A stretch of DNA of 47,977 bases. Origin: a bacterium (lineage in GTDB: Bacteria; Planctomycetota; Phycisphaerae; Phycisphaerales; UBA1924). The first letter of the stretch is position 1. Each line of letters opens with the position of its first letter. The notes under the pieces are model-generated. The model was not told the DNA's origin. It did no database searches and saw nothing but the letters and a program-made list of their open reading frames with translations. The translations under genes and the position numbers were made by a program. The DNA lies in NCBI GenBank assembly GCA_024743075.1, contig JANSXG010000003.1:1-47977 (forward strand), in the 5' to 3' direction. This document shows positions 16,630 to 25,411 of the stretch, one piece after another.

Positions 16630-18756
16630 TCAGACCCGCATTTTCCGGTCGAAGAGTAACCACTCCAAGACCAGCAGGGCGGCGGCGATGAGGACGAACC
16701 AGTCCCAGATCTCTCGACGGGCTTCGCGCTCGCTCGCGGAAGAAGTAAGGACCTCTCCCCCGAGTTCGAGGCTGGGGGCTGCAGCGGCCAAGGATTCGAA
16801 CGGATCGAGCAGACTCACAGCGAGAATCCGGATGGTCGATCCGTTCGATTCAGCCGGAAGCAACTCGTACAGGCCCACTCGCGGCAGCGGCGGAATGACA
16901 ACGGCTTCTGGTCCTTGCGGCGCGGGGATGTTGATCGTCTCGCCGGTCGCGCCGACGACTGTTGCGCCGCCTTCAACTTGCCCCGGATCGAGCCGTATCG
17001 GTTGGCTGGTAGTCAACGCGTTGCCGCCGGTCGCATCGTTGCTTCTCGTCAGGAAGTCCACGGCGTTTTGGATGAAAATCGGGAAGCTGCGGTCCTGCCA
17101 CCAGTTTGTCGCGTCGACGTCGAACGCGACGATCGTGGATCGCGTGCGTGCGTACTCGATCAGCGCGATCAGGGGCGCGGGGTCGCTGGCCAATTCAGTC
17201 GTCCGCACGACCGCGGGTTGCGGGCCGGCCTCGAATACCGGGGCGTCCTCCAGAATCAGGCGCGGGCGTCGATACACCACCACGCCATCGGGTACCACGT
17301 TGCGCATGATGGGGTGAGACCGGCGCCAGAAGAGAAACTCGCTCGATGATCCGTCGGGGTCTGGCTGGAGTCGCACCTGTTCGAGAGGCGGAACCCCGCC
17401 GAAGAACAGAGAGGGAAGGTCGGGCAATCGCTCTGGTGAAACGCCGTCGAAGACGAGCAGGTCAAAGCCCAGGTCGGCCGCGTTCGCCAAGGCCCCGGTT
17501 CCGGTTGCCTCGGATTCGGTGAGTACTTGGACCGTTTCGGGTTCCGGGAAGACCGTTTCGAGCGCAAAGGCGAGGTTCGCCGAGCCGTTGCTTAGCGGTC
17601 CGTCGGCACGGATGACGAGGATCCGGACGGCCTCGGGCTCCGGCAGCGTGAGCCACGCGCGGTTGTCACTCTCGATCGCGTCGTCGACCGCGATGGTTAC
17701 AGCCAGCAGTCCGCCGGCGGTGCTCCGAACGTCAAAGCTGAATGTCGCATCGGTCAACGCTACACCGGTGTCTGTCAGTTCGTCCGGGCTCGCCGGGGCG
17801 AGCCGAGTGGACTCAACCGCGACAACCTCGCCGTCGAGGGTGCAGCGAATCGGAACCGAACGCCCCTCGGGGTCGGTCGACTGAAGACGCGTGAAGACCC
17901 GAATCAACTCGGGATCATCGAGGTCGCGGCGGACGGAAAGACCCACCACGGCGATGTTCGGCGACGAAATCCACCGCGCCGGTTCCGTTTCCGTTTCCGT
18001 TGACGCTCCGGCCGCGGGGCCGAATCGGCGGAACCGGAAATCGAGACCCTCCACACCCGCGACGGCGCGATCCTCGATGGAGTCGGGGAACGCTCCGTCA
18101 GAGAACAGGATCACCCGGGGCGGCGCCTCAATCGAGTCGGTTTCGGATGCCGCTCCGCTCGACACACCGAAGGCGGCGAGCACCTCCAACGCTTCACGGA
18201 GCGCCGCGGGCTGGTCCGTCTGGCGAAGCGAGTCGAGCGCGCTCTTCGTCAGGCCGCGGTTGCGCGTGAAGTTGGTGACGGTCCGGGTGGTCCCGGACAC
18301 CGAGACCACCATGACCTCGGTCTGAGGCGGGAGCGACGAAATGTACTCAGACGCGTCCTTGACCGCCCGCTCGAAGCGGCTTGGCGCCCCGGGCGAGTCT
18401 CGCGACGCCATCGATGCCGACGTGTCGATCGCCACGATGACACGCTCGGCCCCGACCCCTCCCTCGATCGCGGGTCGAGCGATCGCGATGAGCAGGCAGA
18501 TGAGTGCGAGCAATTGGATGAACAGCAGGAGACTCGGTCGGATCCACCGAAAGGGGGCGTTGACCTGCAGATCGCTGACGGCCTGCTCCCAGAACAGGGT
18601 TGAGCTCACTCGAAGAGGGCGCCGGCGGAGTTTGAGAAAATAGAAAAAGAGAAACGCGGGTACAGCGATAGAGCCCGCGATCAGACCCGCAGCCGGAGCG
18701 AGGAACTGAAGGGCGAGGGTCAGTGGGAGCGGGTTGTAGGCAGCGAAACTGGTCAT
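16630..18756 (-). CDS. BatA-like membrane protein with von Willebrand factor A domain
   Basis: Membrane protein of 708 residues. The N-terminal aerotolerance-type double-helix domain (about residues 20-95) contains FFYFLKLRRRPLRVSSTLFW and RPSLLLFIQLLALICLLIAIARP. A VWA domain follows with a MIDAS motif DTSASM near residue 110 and later RVILFSDG, the strand before its third loop. The long middle region resembles the glutamine-amidotransferase-like or BatA C-terminal domains of planctomycete proteins. The chain ends with a membrane helix (WDWFVLIAAALLVLEWLLF) and a basic tail. A MoxR ATPase is encoded 3.2 kb downstream and is the expected partner. ATG codons at 18777 and a TTG at 18789 are alternative starts. 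Confidence 0.85.
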   Translation of the reverse strand: MTSFAAYNPLPLTLALQFLAPAAGLIAGSIAVPAFLFFYFLKLRRRPLRVSSTLFWEQAVSDLQVNAPFRWIRPSLLLFIQLLALICLLIAIARPAIEGGVGAERVIVAIDTSASMASRDSPGAPSRFERAVKDASEYISSLPPQTEVMVVSVSGTTRTVTNFTRNRGLTKSALDSLRQTDQPAALREALEVLAAFGVSSGAASETDSIEAPPRVILFSDGAFPDSIEDRAVAGVEGLDFRFRRFGPAAGASTETETEPARWISSPNIAVVGLSVRRDLDDPELIRVFTRLQSTDPEGRSVPIRCTLDGEVVAVESTRLAPASPDELTDTGVALTDATFSFDVRSTAGGLLAVTIAVDDAIESDNRAWLTLPEPEAVRILVIRADGPLSNGSANLAFALETVFPEPETVQVLTESEATGTGALANAADLGFDLLVFDGVSPERLPDLPSLFFGGVPPLEQVRLQPDPDGSSSEFLFWRRSHPIMRNVVPDGVVVYRRPRLILEDAPVFEAGPQPAVVRTTELASDPAPLIALIEYARTRSTIVAFDVDATNWWQDRSFPIFIQNAVDFLTRSNDATGGNALTTSQPIRLDPGQVEGGATVVGATGETINIPAPQGPEAVVIPPLPRVGLYELLPAESNGSTIRILAVSLLDPFESLAAAAPSLELGGEVLTSSASEREARREIWDWFVLIAAALLVLEWLLFDRKMRV

Positions 18757-18811
18757 GGTGGGAGAGAGGTGACGCATTGTTGCACACAATGTCCGTCCGG
18801 GCCGACCCTAG

Positions 18812-18817
18812 ATAGTA
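18812..18817 (-). promoter_or_regulatory. Candidate -10 element for the VWA gene
   Basis: TACTAT on the minus strand matches 5 of 6 consensus -10 bases and lies about 55 bp upstream of the chosen start of the VWA gene, in the divergent region with the halogenase-like genes. No good -35 hexamer is visible. Confidence 0.25.
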
Positions 18818-18979
18818 ATGGGAGATAGCGTCCGGAACGGTCCCACGATCGATCAGGGATTCCGGTTGTTCGGGCGAAATCCGGGCGGATACCCCCGGAT
18901 CTGCTTGCTTCGCATCCGACTGCCGATACCGTACTTGGACTGAATCCCAACGCCCGTTCGGGGAAGGATGCGATTTCGG

Positions 18980-20788
18980 ATGGTGAGCGAAAACATTCAA
19001 CTCCGCGACAGTTACGACGTCGTGATCATCGGAGGCGGGCCTGCGGGCTCCACCTGTGCCTCACTGCTCCGTAAATACAACCCGGAGTTGCAGGTCGTCG
19101 TGCTCGAGAAAGCCCAGTTTCCGAGGGATCATGTCGGCGAATCTCAGTTGCCCGGTGTCTCGGCGGTGCTTGACGAAATGGGCGTTTGGGACAAGGTGGA
19201 AGCCGCGGGGTTCCCGGTCAAGATCGGCGCGTCTTACACCTGGGGACGCGACGCGGGACAGTGGGATTTCGATTTCTATCCGGTGGAGAAGTTCGTCGAC
19301 GAGCCGCGACCTGCCAAATACGAGGGCCAGCGTCGCGCCACCGCCTTTCAGGTCGATCGGGCGATCTACGACGACATTCTGTTGAAACACAGCGCGGAAC
19401 TGGGTGCAGAAGTTTTCCAGCAGGTGCGAGTCACCTCCGTGAACCGCAACGAATCGAACCCGGATGAGATTTCCAGTCTTTCCGTCGAGTCCGCCGATGG
19501 CGAGAGCCGCGAGGTTCGAGGCAGATACTACGTCGATGCGTCGGGCACCGTCGGCATCATCCGACGGGCGATGGGCGTCGAGGGGTGGGTGCCTGAAGAA
19601 CTCAAGAACATCGCGGTTTGGGATTACTGGCAGAACGCTGAATGGTCGGTCAAGATCGGCGTCGGGGCGACGCGCGTGCAGGTCCGCAGCCTGCCGTACG
19701 GCTGGATCTGGTTCATCCCACTCGGTCCGACCCGCACATCGATCGGCCTGATCTGCCCAGTCGAGAAGTACAAGGAGTTCGGTCTCTCTCCGAAGGAGCT
19801 ATACGAGAAAGCTCTCGAGGATCAGACCGAGATCCGTGAGCTGATCCGCAACGGTGAGCCCGAAGGCAAACTCGAGTCGACGAAGGATTGGTCAAACATC
19901 GCGGATCGTCTGGTCGGCGAAAACTGGTTTCTGACCGGCGAAGCCGCGGGATTCGCGGACCCGATCCTGGCCGCCGGCATGAATATCGCGCACAGCGCCG
20001 CGCGGGATTTGGCCTTCACCCTGCTGGAGCTCTTCCGTGAGGAGGCGGACCCGGCCTGGCTCAAAGACCGCTACTGCTCGCGACACCGCGCGAACATCAA
20101 TCAGCACATCCGTTTCGCGCAGTTCTGGTACGCGTCGAACGGTCAGTTCACGGACTTGAAGGCGCACTGCCAGAAGATCGCCAAAGAAGCCGGACTCAAA
20201 CTGAGCCCCGACAAGGCATGGCAGTGGCTGAGCCAGGGCGGGTTCATCGCGGAGAAGCCCGGTCACGCCGCCCTTGGCTCAGTCGATCTGACCATCGGGA
20301 AGGCCATCGCCGAGCGCCTGGACGGCGGCAGCCGCAAGTCGTCGTGGAAGATCGAGAAGTACAACCTGTTCGTGCTCGATGTTTCCGGAGCGAAGCGGTT
20401 CAGCATCGGTGTGCCGAGCGAAGGGCGAATCCGCCAGTACCCGGCCTACAAGCGGGACGAATCGACGTTGCCGCTGGTCGGACCGGTCGAGGTCGTGGTT
20501 CGCGCGGTCCAGGCAGAGACTGACTGGAACGGTCTCACGAACGCGTTCAAAGAGTCCGCTCGATCGCTGGGTATCTCCGAGGCCAATTATCCGGGCTTCG
20601 TCATCAACTGTTTGAGCGCACTGGAGGGATTGCTGGCGGAGGGCTGGGTGAAAGCCCGGTTTGATCCGAAGCGTCCCAAATTGCGCGAGGCTCCGTCGGT
20701 TGGTGCGTTGATTCGCGACGCTCAGATCAGCGCGGCGTACCTCAGATCAAGAGAAGAAAGCGGCGAAACAGCTGCTGCGTCCAGTTAA
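18980..20788 (+). CDS. Flavin-dependent halogenase-like oxidoreductase 1
   Basis: FAD-dependent monooxygenase-fold protein of 602 residues, closest in motifs to flavin-dependent halogenases. The FAD-binding motif is VVIIGGGPAGSTCASLL (residues 14-30). FPRDHVGESQLP follows, then FPVKIGASYTWG with Lys81 at the position of the halogenase catalytic lysine. GWIWFIPLG (241-249) is the WxWxIP signature of halogenases. The later flavin segment reads GFADPILAAGM, where halogenases normally have FxDPxFSxG; the serine is Ala here. A C-terminal domain of about 200 residues has no recognised motif. The ATG at 18980 aligns with the paralogue start; an ATG at 18968 is possible. It is followed after 45 bp by the paralogue. 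Substrate unknown; an unusual reductase is the alternative. Confidence 0.75.
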   Translation: MVSENIQLRDSYDVVIIGGGPAGSTCASLLRKYNPELQVVVLEKAQFPRDHVGESQLPGVSAVLDEMGVWDKVEAAGFPVKIGASYTWGRDAGQWDFDFYPVEKFVDEPRPAKYEGQRRATAFQVDRAIYDDILLKHSAELGAEVFQQVRVTSVNRNESNPDEISSLSVESADGESREVRGRYYVDASGTVGIIRRAMGVEGWVPEELKNIAVWDYWQNAEWSVKIGVGATRVQVRSLPYGWIWFIPLGPTRTSIGLICPVEKYKEFGLSPKELYEKALEDQTEIRELIRNGEPEGKLESTKDWSNIADRLVGENWFLTGEAAGFADPILAAGMNIAHSAARDLAFTLLELFREEADPAWLKDRYCSRHRANINQHIRFAQFWYASNGQFTDLKAHCQKIAKEAGLKLSPDKAWQWLSQGGFIAEKPGHAALGSVDLTIGKAIAERLDGGSRKSSWKIEKYNLFVLDVSGAKRFSIGVPSEGRIRQYPAYKRDESTLPLVGPVEVVVRAVQAETDWNGLTNAFKESARSLGISEANYPGFVINCLSALEGLLAEGWVKARFDPKRPKLREAPSVGALIRDAQISAAYLRSREESGETAAASS

Positions 20789-20833
20789 GGCGCTCGTTCT
20801 GAATCCTGAATCCTTTTGTTCCGGCGGGAAGTC

Positions 20834-22600
20834 ATGGTCGCAGATAACTTAAAGCAGTACGACGTCGTGATAATCGGTGGCGGTCCCACCGGCTCGACGG
20901 TTGCTTCGCTACTAAAGAAGTACTCGCCGGACTTGTCCGTTCTGATCATCGAGAAGGAAAAGTTTCCCCGTGACCACGTCGGGGAGTCCCAACTCCCATC
21001 CATTTCCGGCATCCTCAACGAGATGGGCGTGTGGGAAAAGGTGGAGGCTGCGGGGTTCCCGATCAAGATCGGCGCGTCTTACACATGGGGCAAAAAGGCC
21101 GATCACTGGGACTTCGATTTCTACCCTGCCGAGGAATTCGTCGACGAACCCCGTCCCGCGAAGTACGAAGGGCAGCGCCGGTGGACGGCTTTCCAGGTCG
21201 ACCGCGCGGTGTACGACGACATCCTGCTTCGCCATTCCGAGGAGATGGGTGCGGTTGTCCGCGAACAGACAAAGGTCGATCGCGTTCTGACGGAAGGCGA
21301 CAGGGTCACGGGGTTGCTCCTGAACACGGGCGAAGAGGTGACCGGACGCTACTACGTTGACGGTTCGGGTACGGTCGGTCTCATACGCCGAGCGATGGGT
21401 GTCGAATCGGACGTGCCTCACGAACTCCGAAACATCGCGATGTGGGACTACTGGGAGAACGCCGAGTGGGCGGTGGAGATCGGCGTCGGCGGCACCCGCG
21501 TTCAGGTACGCAGCCTGCCATACGGGTGGATCTGGTTCATCCCGCTCGGACCAACCCGGACATCGATCGGCCTGATCTGTCCTTCCGACCATTACAAATC
21601 GCAGGGACTGTCACCGGCAGAGTTGTATGAAAAGGCGCTCCGCGAGCAGCCGGACGTTTGCAAGTTGATCCAGAAGGCCACCCCGCGCGGCGAGGTGGAA
21701 ACCTGTAAGGACTGGTCCCATCTCGCGAAGCGGCTGGTCGGCGAGAACTGGTTCCTCGCCGGGGAATCGGCTGGCTTCGCCGACCCTATCCTCGCCGCGG
21801 GCATGAGCCTCGCCCACTCATCGGGCAAGGAAGTCGCCTACTCGATCCTCGAACTCGAGCGCGCCGAACTCGAAGCCGATTGGATAAGGCAGAGGTACGA
21901 CGAGCGGAACCGAACGAACATCGACCAGCACATCCGCTTCGCTCAGTACTGGTATGCCGCGAACGGTCAGTTCACCGACCTGAAGGCCCACTGCCAGAGC
22001 ATCGCGAAAGAAGCGGGCCTGAAGCTGACGCCTGACAAGGCGTGGCGATGGCTCAGTCAGGGCGGCTTCACAACCGAGGCTACCGGTTTGCCGACATTCG
22101 GTTCCTTCGATGTTTCAACGACGCGCCAGCTGCTTTCCCGCTTCGATGACCGAGGGCGGAAGCAGAAGTACAACTGCGACGGGTACAACGAATTCAAGTT
22201 GAATATCGCGAACGCGACCAAGGGGAAGATCGGCGTGCTCAAGGAAGGGCGCATCGAGCAGATCGAATGCTACGAGCGCGGCAACGCCAAATTGCCGCTG
22301 GCGGGTTATTACGGTCTCTTGGTCAAGGTCCTCGGGTTCACATCCGACTTTGCAGAGATTCTGGAGCACTTGAAGCGAGCACTGGCGAGCAAGGGCGCTC
22401 AGGGGGAGTCGCTGAACTTGAACCTGTCTCACGCGATCCAGGCTCTTGATGTGATGATCGAGGAGTTCTGGGTACTGCGATCCAAGAACCCGAAGCGCCC
22501 GACGGTCAGCGTCGGCAACGAGAATTCGCGGTTCATCCGCTCTTCGGAGGAAGGGCGTGAGGCGTTGGCCAAGGCCGGCAAGGGCAAATTCAACCTCTAA
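20834..22600 (+). CDS. Flavin-dependent halogenase-like oxidoreductase 2
   Basis: A 588-residue tandem paralogue of the protein at 18980-20788, alike over its whole length. It has VVIIGGGPTGSTVASLL at residues 11-27, FPIKIGASYTWG with Lys78, DGSGTVGLIRRAMG, and GWIWFIPLG (231-239). The late flavin segment is GFADPILAAGM, again with Ala in place of the usual halogenase Ser. The C-terminal domain from about residue 400 is the most diverged part, suggesting that the copies act on different substrates or partners. No flavin reductase, carrier protein or biosynthetic cluster is adjacent. Its end overlaps the convergent CoaB-like gene by 4 bp. The ATG at 20834 is chosen because the only upstream start is a TTG. 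Confidence 0.75.
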   Translation: MVADNLKQYDVVIIGGGPTGSTVASLLKKYSPDLSVLIIEKEKFPRDHVGESQLPSISGILNEMGVWEKVEAAGFPIKIGASYTWGKKADHWDFDFYPAEEFVDEPRPAKYEGQRRWTAFQVDRAVYDDILLRHSEEMGAVVREQTKVDRVLTEGDRVTGLLLNTGEEVTGRYYVDGSGTVGLIRRAMGVESDVPHELRNIAMWDYWENAEWAVEIGVGGTRVQVRSLPYGWIWFIPLGPTRTSIGLICPSDHYKSQGLSPAELYEKALREQPDVCKLIQKATPRGEVETCKDWSHLAKRLVGENWFLAGESAGFADPILAAGMSLAHSSGKEVAYSILELERAELEADWIRQRYDERNRTNIDQHIRFAQYWYAANGQFTDLKAHCQSIAKEAGLKLTPDKAWRWLSQGGFTTEATGLPTFGSFDVSTTRQLLSRFDDRGRKQKYNCDGYNEFKLNIANATKGKIGVLKEGRIEQIECYERGNAKLPLAGYYGLLVKVLGFTSDFAEILEHLKRALASKGAQGESLNLNLSHAIQALDVMIEEFWVLRSKNPKRPTVSVGNENSRFIRSSEEGREALAKAGKGKFNL

Positions 22601-23325
22601 CGACCCAGCTTCCGGCCGAGCTCACCGATCAGCCAATCCCCAAACGCGGACTTGCTCAGTTCACCGTTCGTCGATGCCTCGACCCCTCGCGGGGACACGA
22701 GGGTTGCGTTGATCGATTCGGCGTCCATCGTTTCAAGCGGGTTCGCAACGATCAGGTCCGCTCCCTTCCGCTTGAGTTTGGCCGAGGCCGCCTCCAGCAG
22801 CCCGTTCGCAGGTTCGAGCGCGAACGCCACGATGAGGTTTGGGCCACCGTCCGCGCCGGATTCCCGTCGACAAACGCATTCGGCCACCAGGTCAGGGGTC
22901 GCCTCGAGTCGCAGCGTGACCCCGCTCGGATCCCTTCGCATTTTGCCCTCGGGACGATGAGCGTCCCCGACCGGGCGGAAGTCCGCGACAGCGGCCGCCA
23001 TGATCAAAATGTCGTTGTTCGGAGCGGATTGCGTCAGGATGGTCCGCAAATCCTCAGTGGTTCGGAATCGGATGAGTTGGAACCGTCTCGCGGGAGTCTG
23101 CGTATCGCCGTAGGTCGTCTCGATCGAGTCGGTGACCTGTTCCGCGCGCGTGATCAGGGGCGTCGGCCCGAGGGCCAGCGTGACCTCCCAGCCGGATCGC
23201 AACGCCGCACGAGCGATTTCGACCCCGACCCGCCCCGATGACCTGTTCGCGATGTAGCGGACGGCGTCGATGGGTTCGTGCGTCGGACCCGCGGTAACGA
23301 GTAGTCTGGGGCGTTGATCGGGCAT
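22597..23325 (-). CDS. coaB: Phosphopantothenoylcysteine synthetase domain protein (CoaB-type)
   Basis: CoaB-type ligase of 242 residues that would join cysteine to 4'-phosphopantothenate in coenzyme A synthesis. The opening LLVTAGPTHEPIDAVRYIANRSSGRVG is the CoaB nucleotide-binding signature. MAAAVADFRP is the acyl-cytidylate Asn/Ala-rich loop region, and GKMRRD matches the family lysine motif (GKIKR). AFALEP and ADLIVANPLE complete the core. The family usually exists as a CoaBC fusion with an N-terminal flavin decarboxylase; that half is absent here. The ATG at 23323-23325 gives a chain starting right at the domain. It is divergent from the pilus locus and convergent with the halogenase-like gene. 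Confidence 0.88.
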   Translation of the reverse strand: MPDQRPRLLVTAGPTHEPIDAVRYIANRSSGRVGVEIARAALRSGWEVTLALGPTPLITRAEQVTDSIETTYGDTQTPARRFQLIRFRTTEDLRTILTQSAPNNDILIMAAAVADFRPVGDAHRPEGKMRRDPSGVTLRLEATPDLVAECVCRRESGADGGPNLIVAFALEPANGLLEAASAKLKRKGADLIVANPLETMDAESINATLVSPRGVEASTNGELSKSAFGDWLIGELGRKLGR

Positions 23326-23436
23326 GGTTGGTCGTGTGAATCGGGAGCCAGACTTTGGGACTTCATCGGAAACGAGCCGCGGGGGCGGGTGAGGGGCCAT
23401 TTAGAGGATACGCTTGAATTCCGGTCGCTCGTCTGT

Positions 23437-23465
23437 TTGCCGCAGATTCCCGGCGTCCCCATAAT
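23437..23465 (+). promoter_or_regulatory. Sigma70-type promoter of the pilus/secretion locus
   Basis: TTGCCG (23437-23442) and CATAAT (23460-23465) are separated by exactly 17 bp, matching 4 and 5 of 6 consensus bases. They lie about 90 bp upstream of the first ATPase gene in the divergent gap with coaB. This is the best promoter-like sequence in the gap. Confidence 0.5.
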
Positions 23466-23488
23466 GCCCGTCCCGGCTGTCAGTGTTT

Positions 23489-23523
23489 GGTTCGGGAACC
23501 GTTCCTTGCGATCTGCGGATCGC
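23489..23523 (+). promoter_or_regulatory. Palindrome and hairpin in the pilus-locus leader
   Basis: GGTTCGGGAACC (23489-23500) is an inverted repeat with 5-bp arms. It is followed by GCGATC-TGCG-GATCGC (23508-23523), a 6-bp stem with a 4-nt loop and a short TTT after it. Both lie between the promoter candidate and the first ATPase start, where an operator or weak attenuator would act. Function is inferred from position. Confidence 0.3.
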
Positions 23524-23554
23524 TTTCATCGTGACAGGAAACCTGAGAGAGATT

Positions 23555-25327
23555 ATGGCCAAAGTGCGAAAGAAACTCGGACAGATCCTCGTCGAAAACG
23601 GGACCATCACGTCCGAGCAGCTCGAAACAGCCGTCACGATGTCCAAGGGCGCGGGCAAACGCATCGGTGAGATTCTCGTCGAAGCCGGAATGTGCTCCGA
23701 GGAGGCGGTCGCCAAGGCGCTCGCGATGCAGTTCGGCATCGATTATCTCGACATAGATGACGAGGCGGTCGCGGCGAAGGTTGACGCTTCGTTGCTCCCC
23801 AAGGACCTTATCCGCAAGCACCTCGTGCTTCCGCTCGGCAAGGAGCGGGGGCGCCTCGTGCTCCTGATGCACGACCCGAAGGACCTCGAACTGCTCGACC
23901 TCATCCGGTTCCGACAGAACACGGAAGTTGAGCCCAAGATGTGCGCGCGAGGCAAGCTCAAAGCCTACATCGATGGCAAGATGGAGGGCGGCGCAAAGCC
24001 GATGGTGCCCGGCGGCAACGAGTCGCTGCTGACCGCTTCGATCGACAAATCGATCGACAAGTCCGTGGATCGTTCCGTTGACTCGTCGATCGATCAGGCA
24101 GCCGAGTCCGCCCCGATCATCAAGCTCTGCGAGCGCATTATTATCGAGGCGGTTCGGAACCGTGCCTCCGACATTCACATCGAGCCCATGGCCGACCGCG
24201 TGCGCCTGCGATACCGCATCGACGGTGTCTGCATCGAGCGTGACAACCTCCCGAAGCGGATGCAGAACGCCATCCTCGCACGTTTCAAGCTGATGGCCGG
24301 CGTGAACATTGCCGAGAAGCGCATCCCGCAGGACGGTCGTATCAAGATGCACATTCCGTCGGAGGACGGAGGCGAGGGGGAGACCGTCGACTTCCGTGTA
24401 TCGTCCTGCCCGGCGTACCACGGCGAGTCGATCGTGCTCCGTATTCTGCGCCCCGATTCGGTTCGAATCGGCCTGAAGAACCTTGGCTTCGAAGAAGACA
24501 CTCTCCAAGCCTTCAACAAGATCATTCGGCGGCCCAACGGCATCTTCCTCGTCACCGGACCCACCGGCTCCGGCAAAACGACCACGCTGTATTCGGCGCT
24601 CGATGTGCTCAACCGGCCCGACAAGAAGATCATCACCGCCGAAGATCCGATCGAGTACGCGTTCACCGGCATCAACCAGTGCCAGGTTCGCGAGGGCATC
24701 GGGCTGACCTTTGCCAAAGTGCTTCGCGCCATGCTTCGTCAGGCGCCGAACATCATTCTCGTCGGTGAAATCCGTGACCGCGAGGTCGCCGAAGTCGCCA
24801 TCCAGGCCGCTCTGACGGGCCACCTCGTGTTCAGTACGCTCCACACGAACGATGCCCCGTCGGCGATGACCCGACTTATCGACATGGGTGTGAAGCCGTT
24901 CCTCGTTTCGTCCTCGATTCAGGCTGTGCTCGCTCAGCGGCTGATCCGCAAGGTCTGCCCGAAGTGCCGGAAGCCCGACGACAACCCGGACCGCAAGTAC
25001 CTGCGTCTGACGGGCATCACCGACGAGGAGATGAAGAACCACACGATCTACAAAGCCGTCGGCTGCGACAACTGCGCCGGGACCGGCTATCGCGGTCGTC
25101 AGGGCATCTACGAGCTGATGACCATGAACGCCGAGATCCGGGACCTGACGTTCAAAGTCTCGCCCTCGGCGGATATCCGTCGGGCCGCCATCGCGGGAGG
25201 CATGCGCCCGCTGCTGGGCGACGGCAAGATCAAGGTCCTCAACGGCATCACCACGCCAGCGGAAATCGCCCGTATCGCCCAGGTAGAGGGCGTCCAGATG
25301 GCGGAAGAGGAACTCGCCGCCGTCTGA
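23555..25327 (+). CDS. PilB/GspE-type assembly ATPase 1
   Basis: Cytoplasmic ATPase of 590 residues that powers pilin or pseudopilin polymerisation. The N-terminal MshEN-type domain (residues 1-145) has LGQILVENGTITSEQL and ILVEAGMCSEE repeats. The linker at 162-182 is a repeated SIDK/SVDR sequence. The GspE core has RNRASDIHIEP, Walker A GPTGSGKT (335-342), the Asp box ITAEDPIEY, Walker B NIILVGEIRD (399-408) and the His box TGHLVFSTLHTND. A zinc site is formed by Cys468, Cys471, Cys504 and Cys507. The ATG at 23555 is preferred over an upstream start because it begins the MshEN domain. It is the first gene of the locus, 84 bp before pilT. Confidence 0.93.
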   Translation: MAKVRKKLGQILVENGTITSEQLETAVTMSKGAGKRIGEILVEAGMCSEEAVAKALAMQFGIDYLDIDDEAVAAKVDASLLPKDLIRKHLVLPLGKERGRLVLLMHDPKDLELLDLIRFRQNTEVEPKMCARGKLKAYIDGKMEGGAKPMVPGGNESLLTASIDKSIDKSVDRSVDSSIDQAAESAPIIKLCERIIIEAVRNRASDIHIEPMADRVRLRYRIDGVCIERDNLPKRMQNAILARFKLMAGVNIAEKRIPQDGRIKMHIPSEDGGEGETVDFRVSSCPAYHGESIVLRILRPDSVRIGLKNLGFEEDTLQAFNKIIRRPNGIFLVTGPTGSGKTTTLYSALDVLNRPDKKIITAEDPIEYAFTGINQCQVREGIGLTFAKVLRAMLRQAPNIILVGEIRDREVAEVAIQAALTGHLVFSTLHTNDAPSAMTRLIDMGVKPFLVSSSIQAVLAQRLIRKVCPKCRKPDDNPDRKYLRLTGITDEEMKNHTIYKAVGCDNCAGTGYRGRQGIYELMTMNAEIRDLTFKVSPSADIRRAAIAGGMRPLLGDGKIKVLNGITTPAEIARIAQVEGVQMAEEELAAV

Positions 25328-25411
25328 TCGACCGCCAACGCCAAACCGAACTCACCGCCCAGAATCCCACGCGATCCGTCGCGAGCAAGAACCGACGAAG
25401 GAACCGACCAA

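Noticed and set aside
24030-24105. The SIDK-coding repeat as a CRISPR or tandem DNA repeat element
   Set aside because: Units are short, in frame and degenerate at DNA level; there are no spacers or cas genes nearby.
23480-25042. A 520-codon minus-strand frame opposite the first ATPase
   Set aside because: Antisense shadow of a well-conserved ATPase; composition is His/Val/Asp-rich without domain structure.
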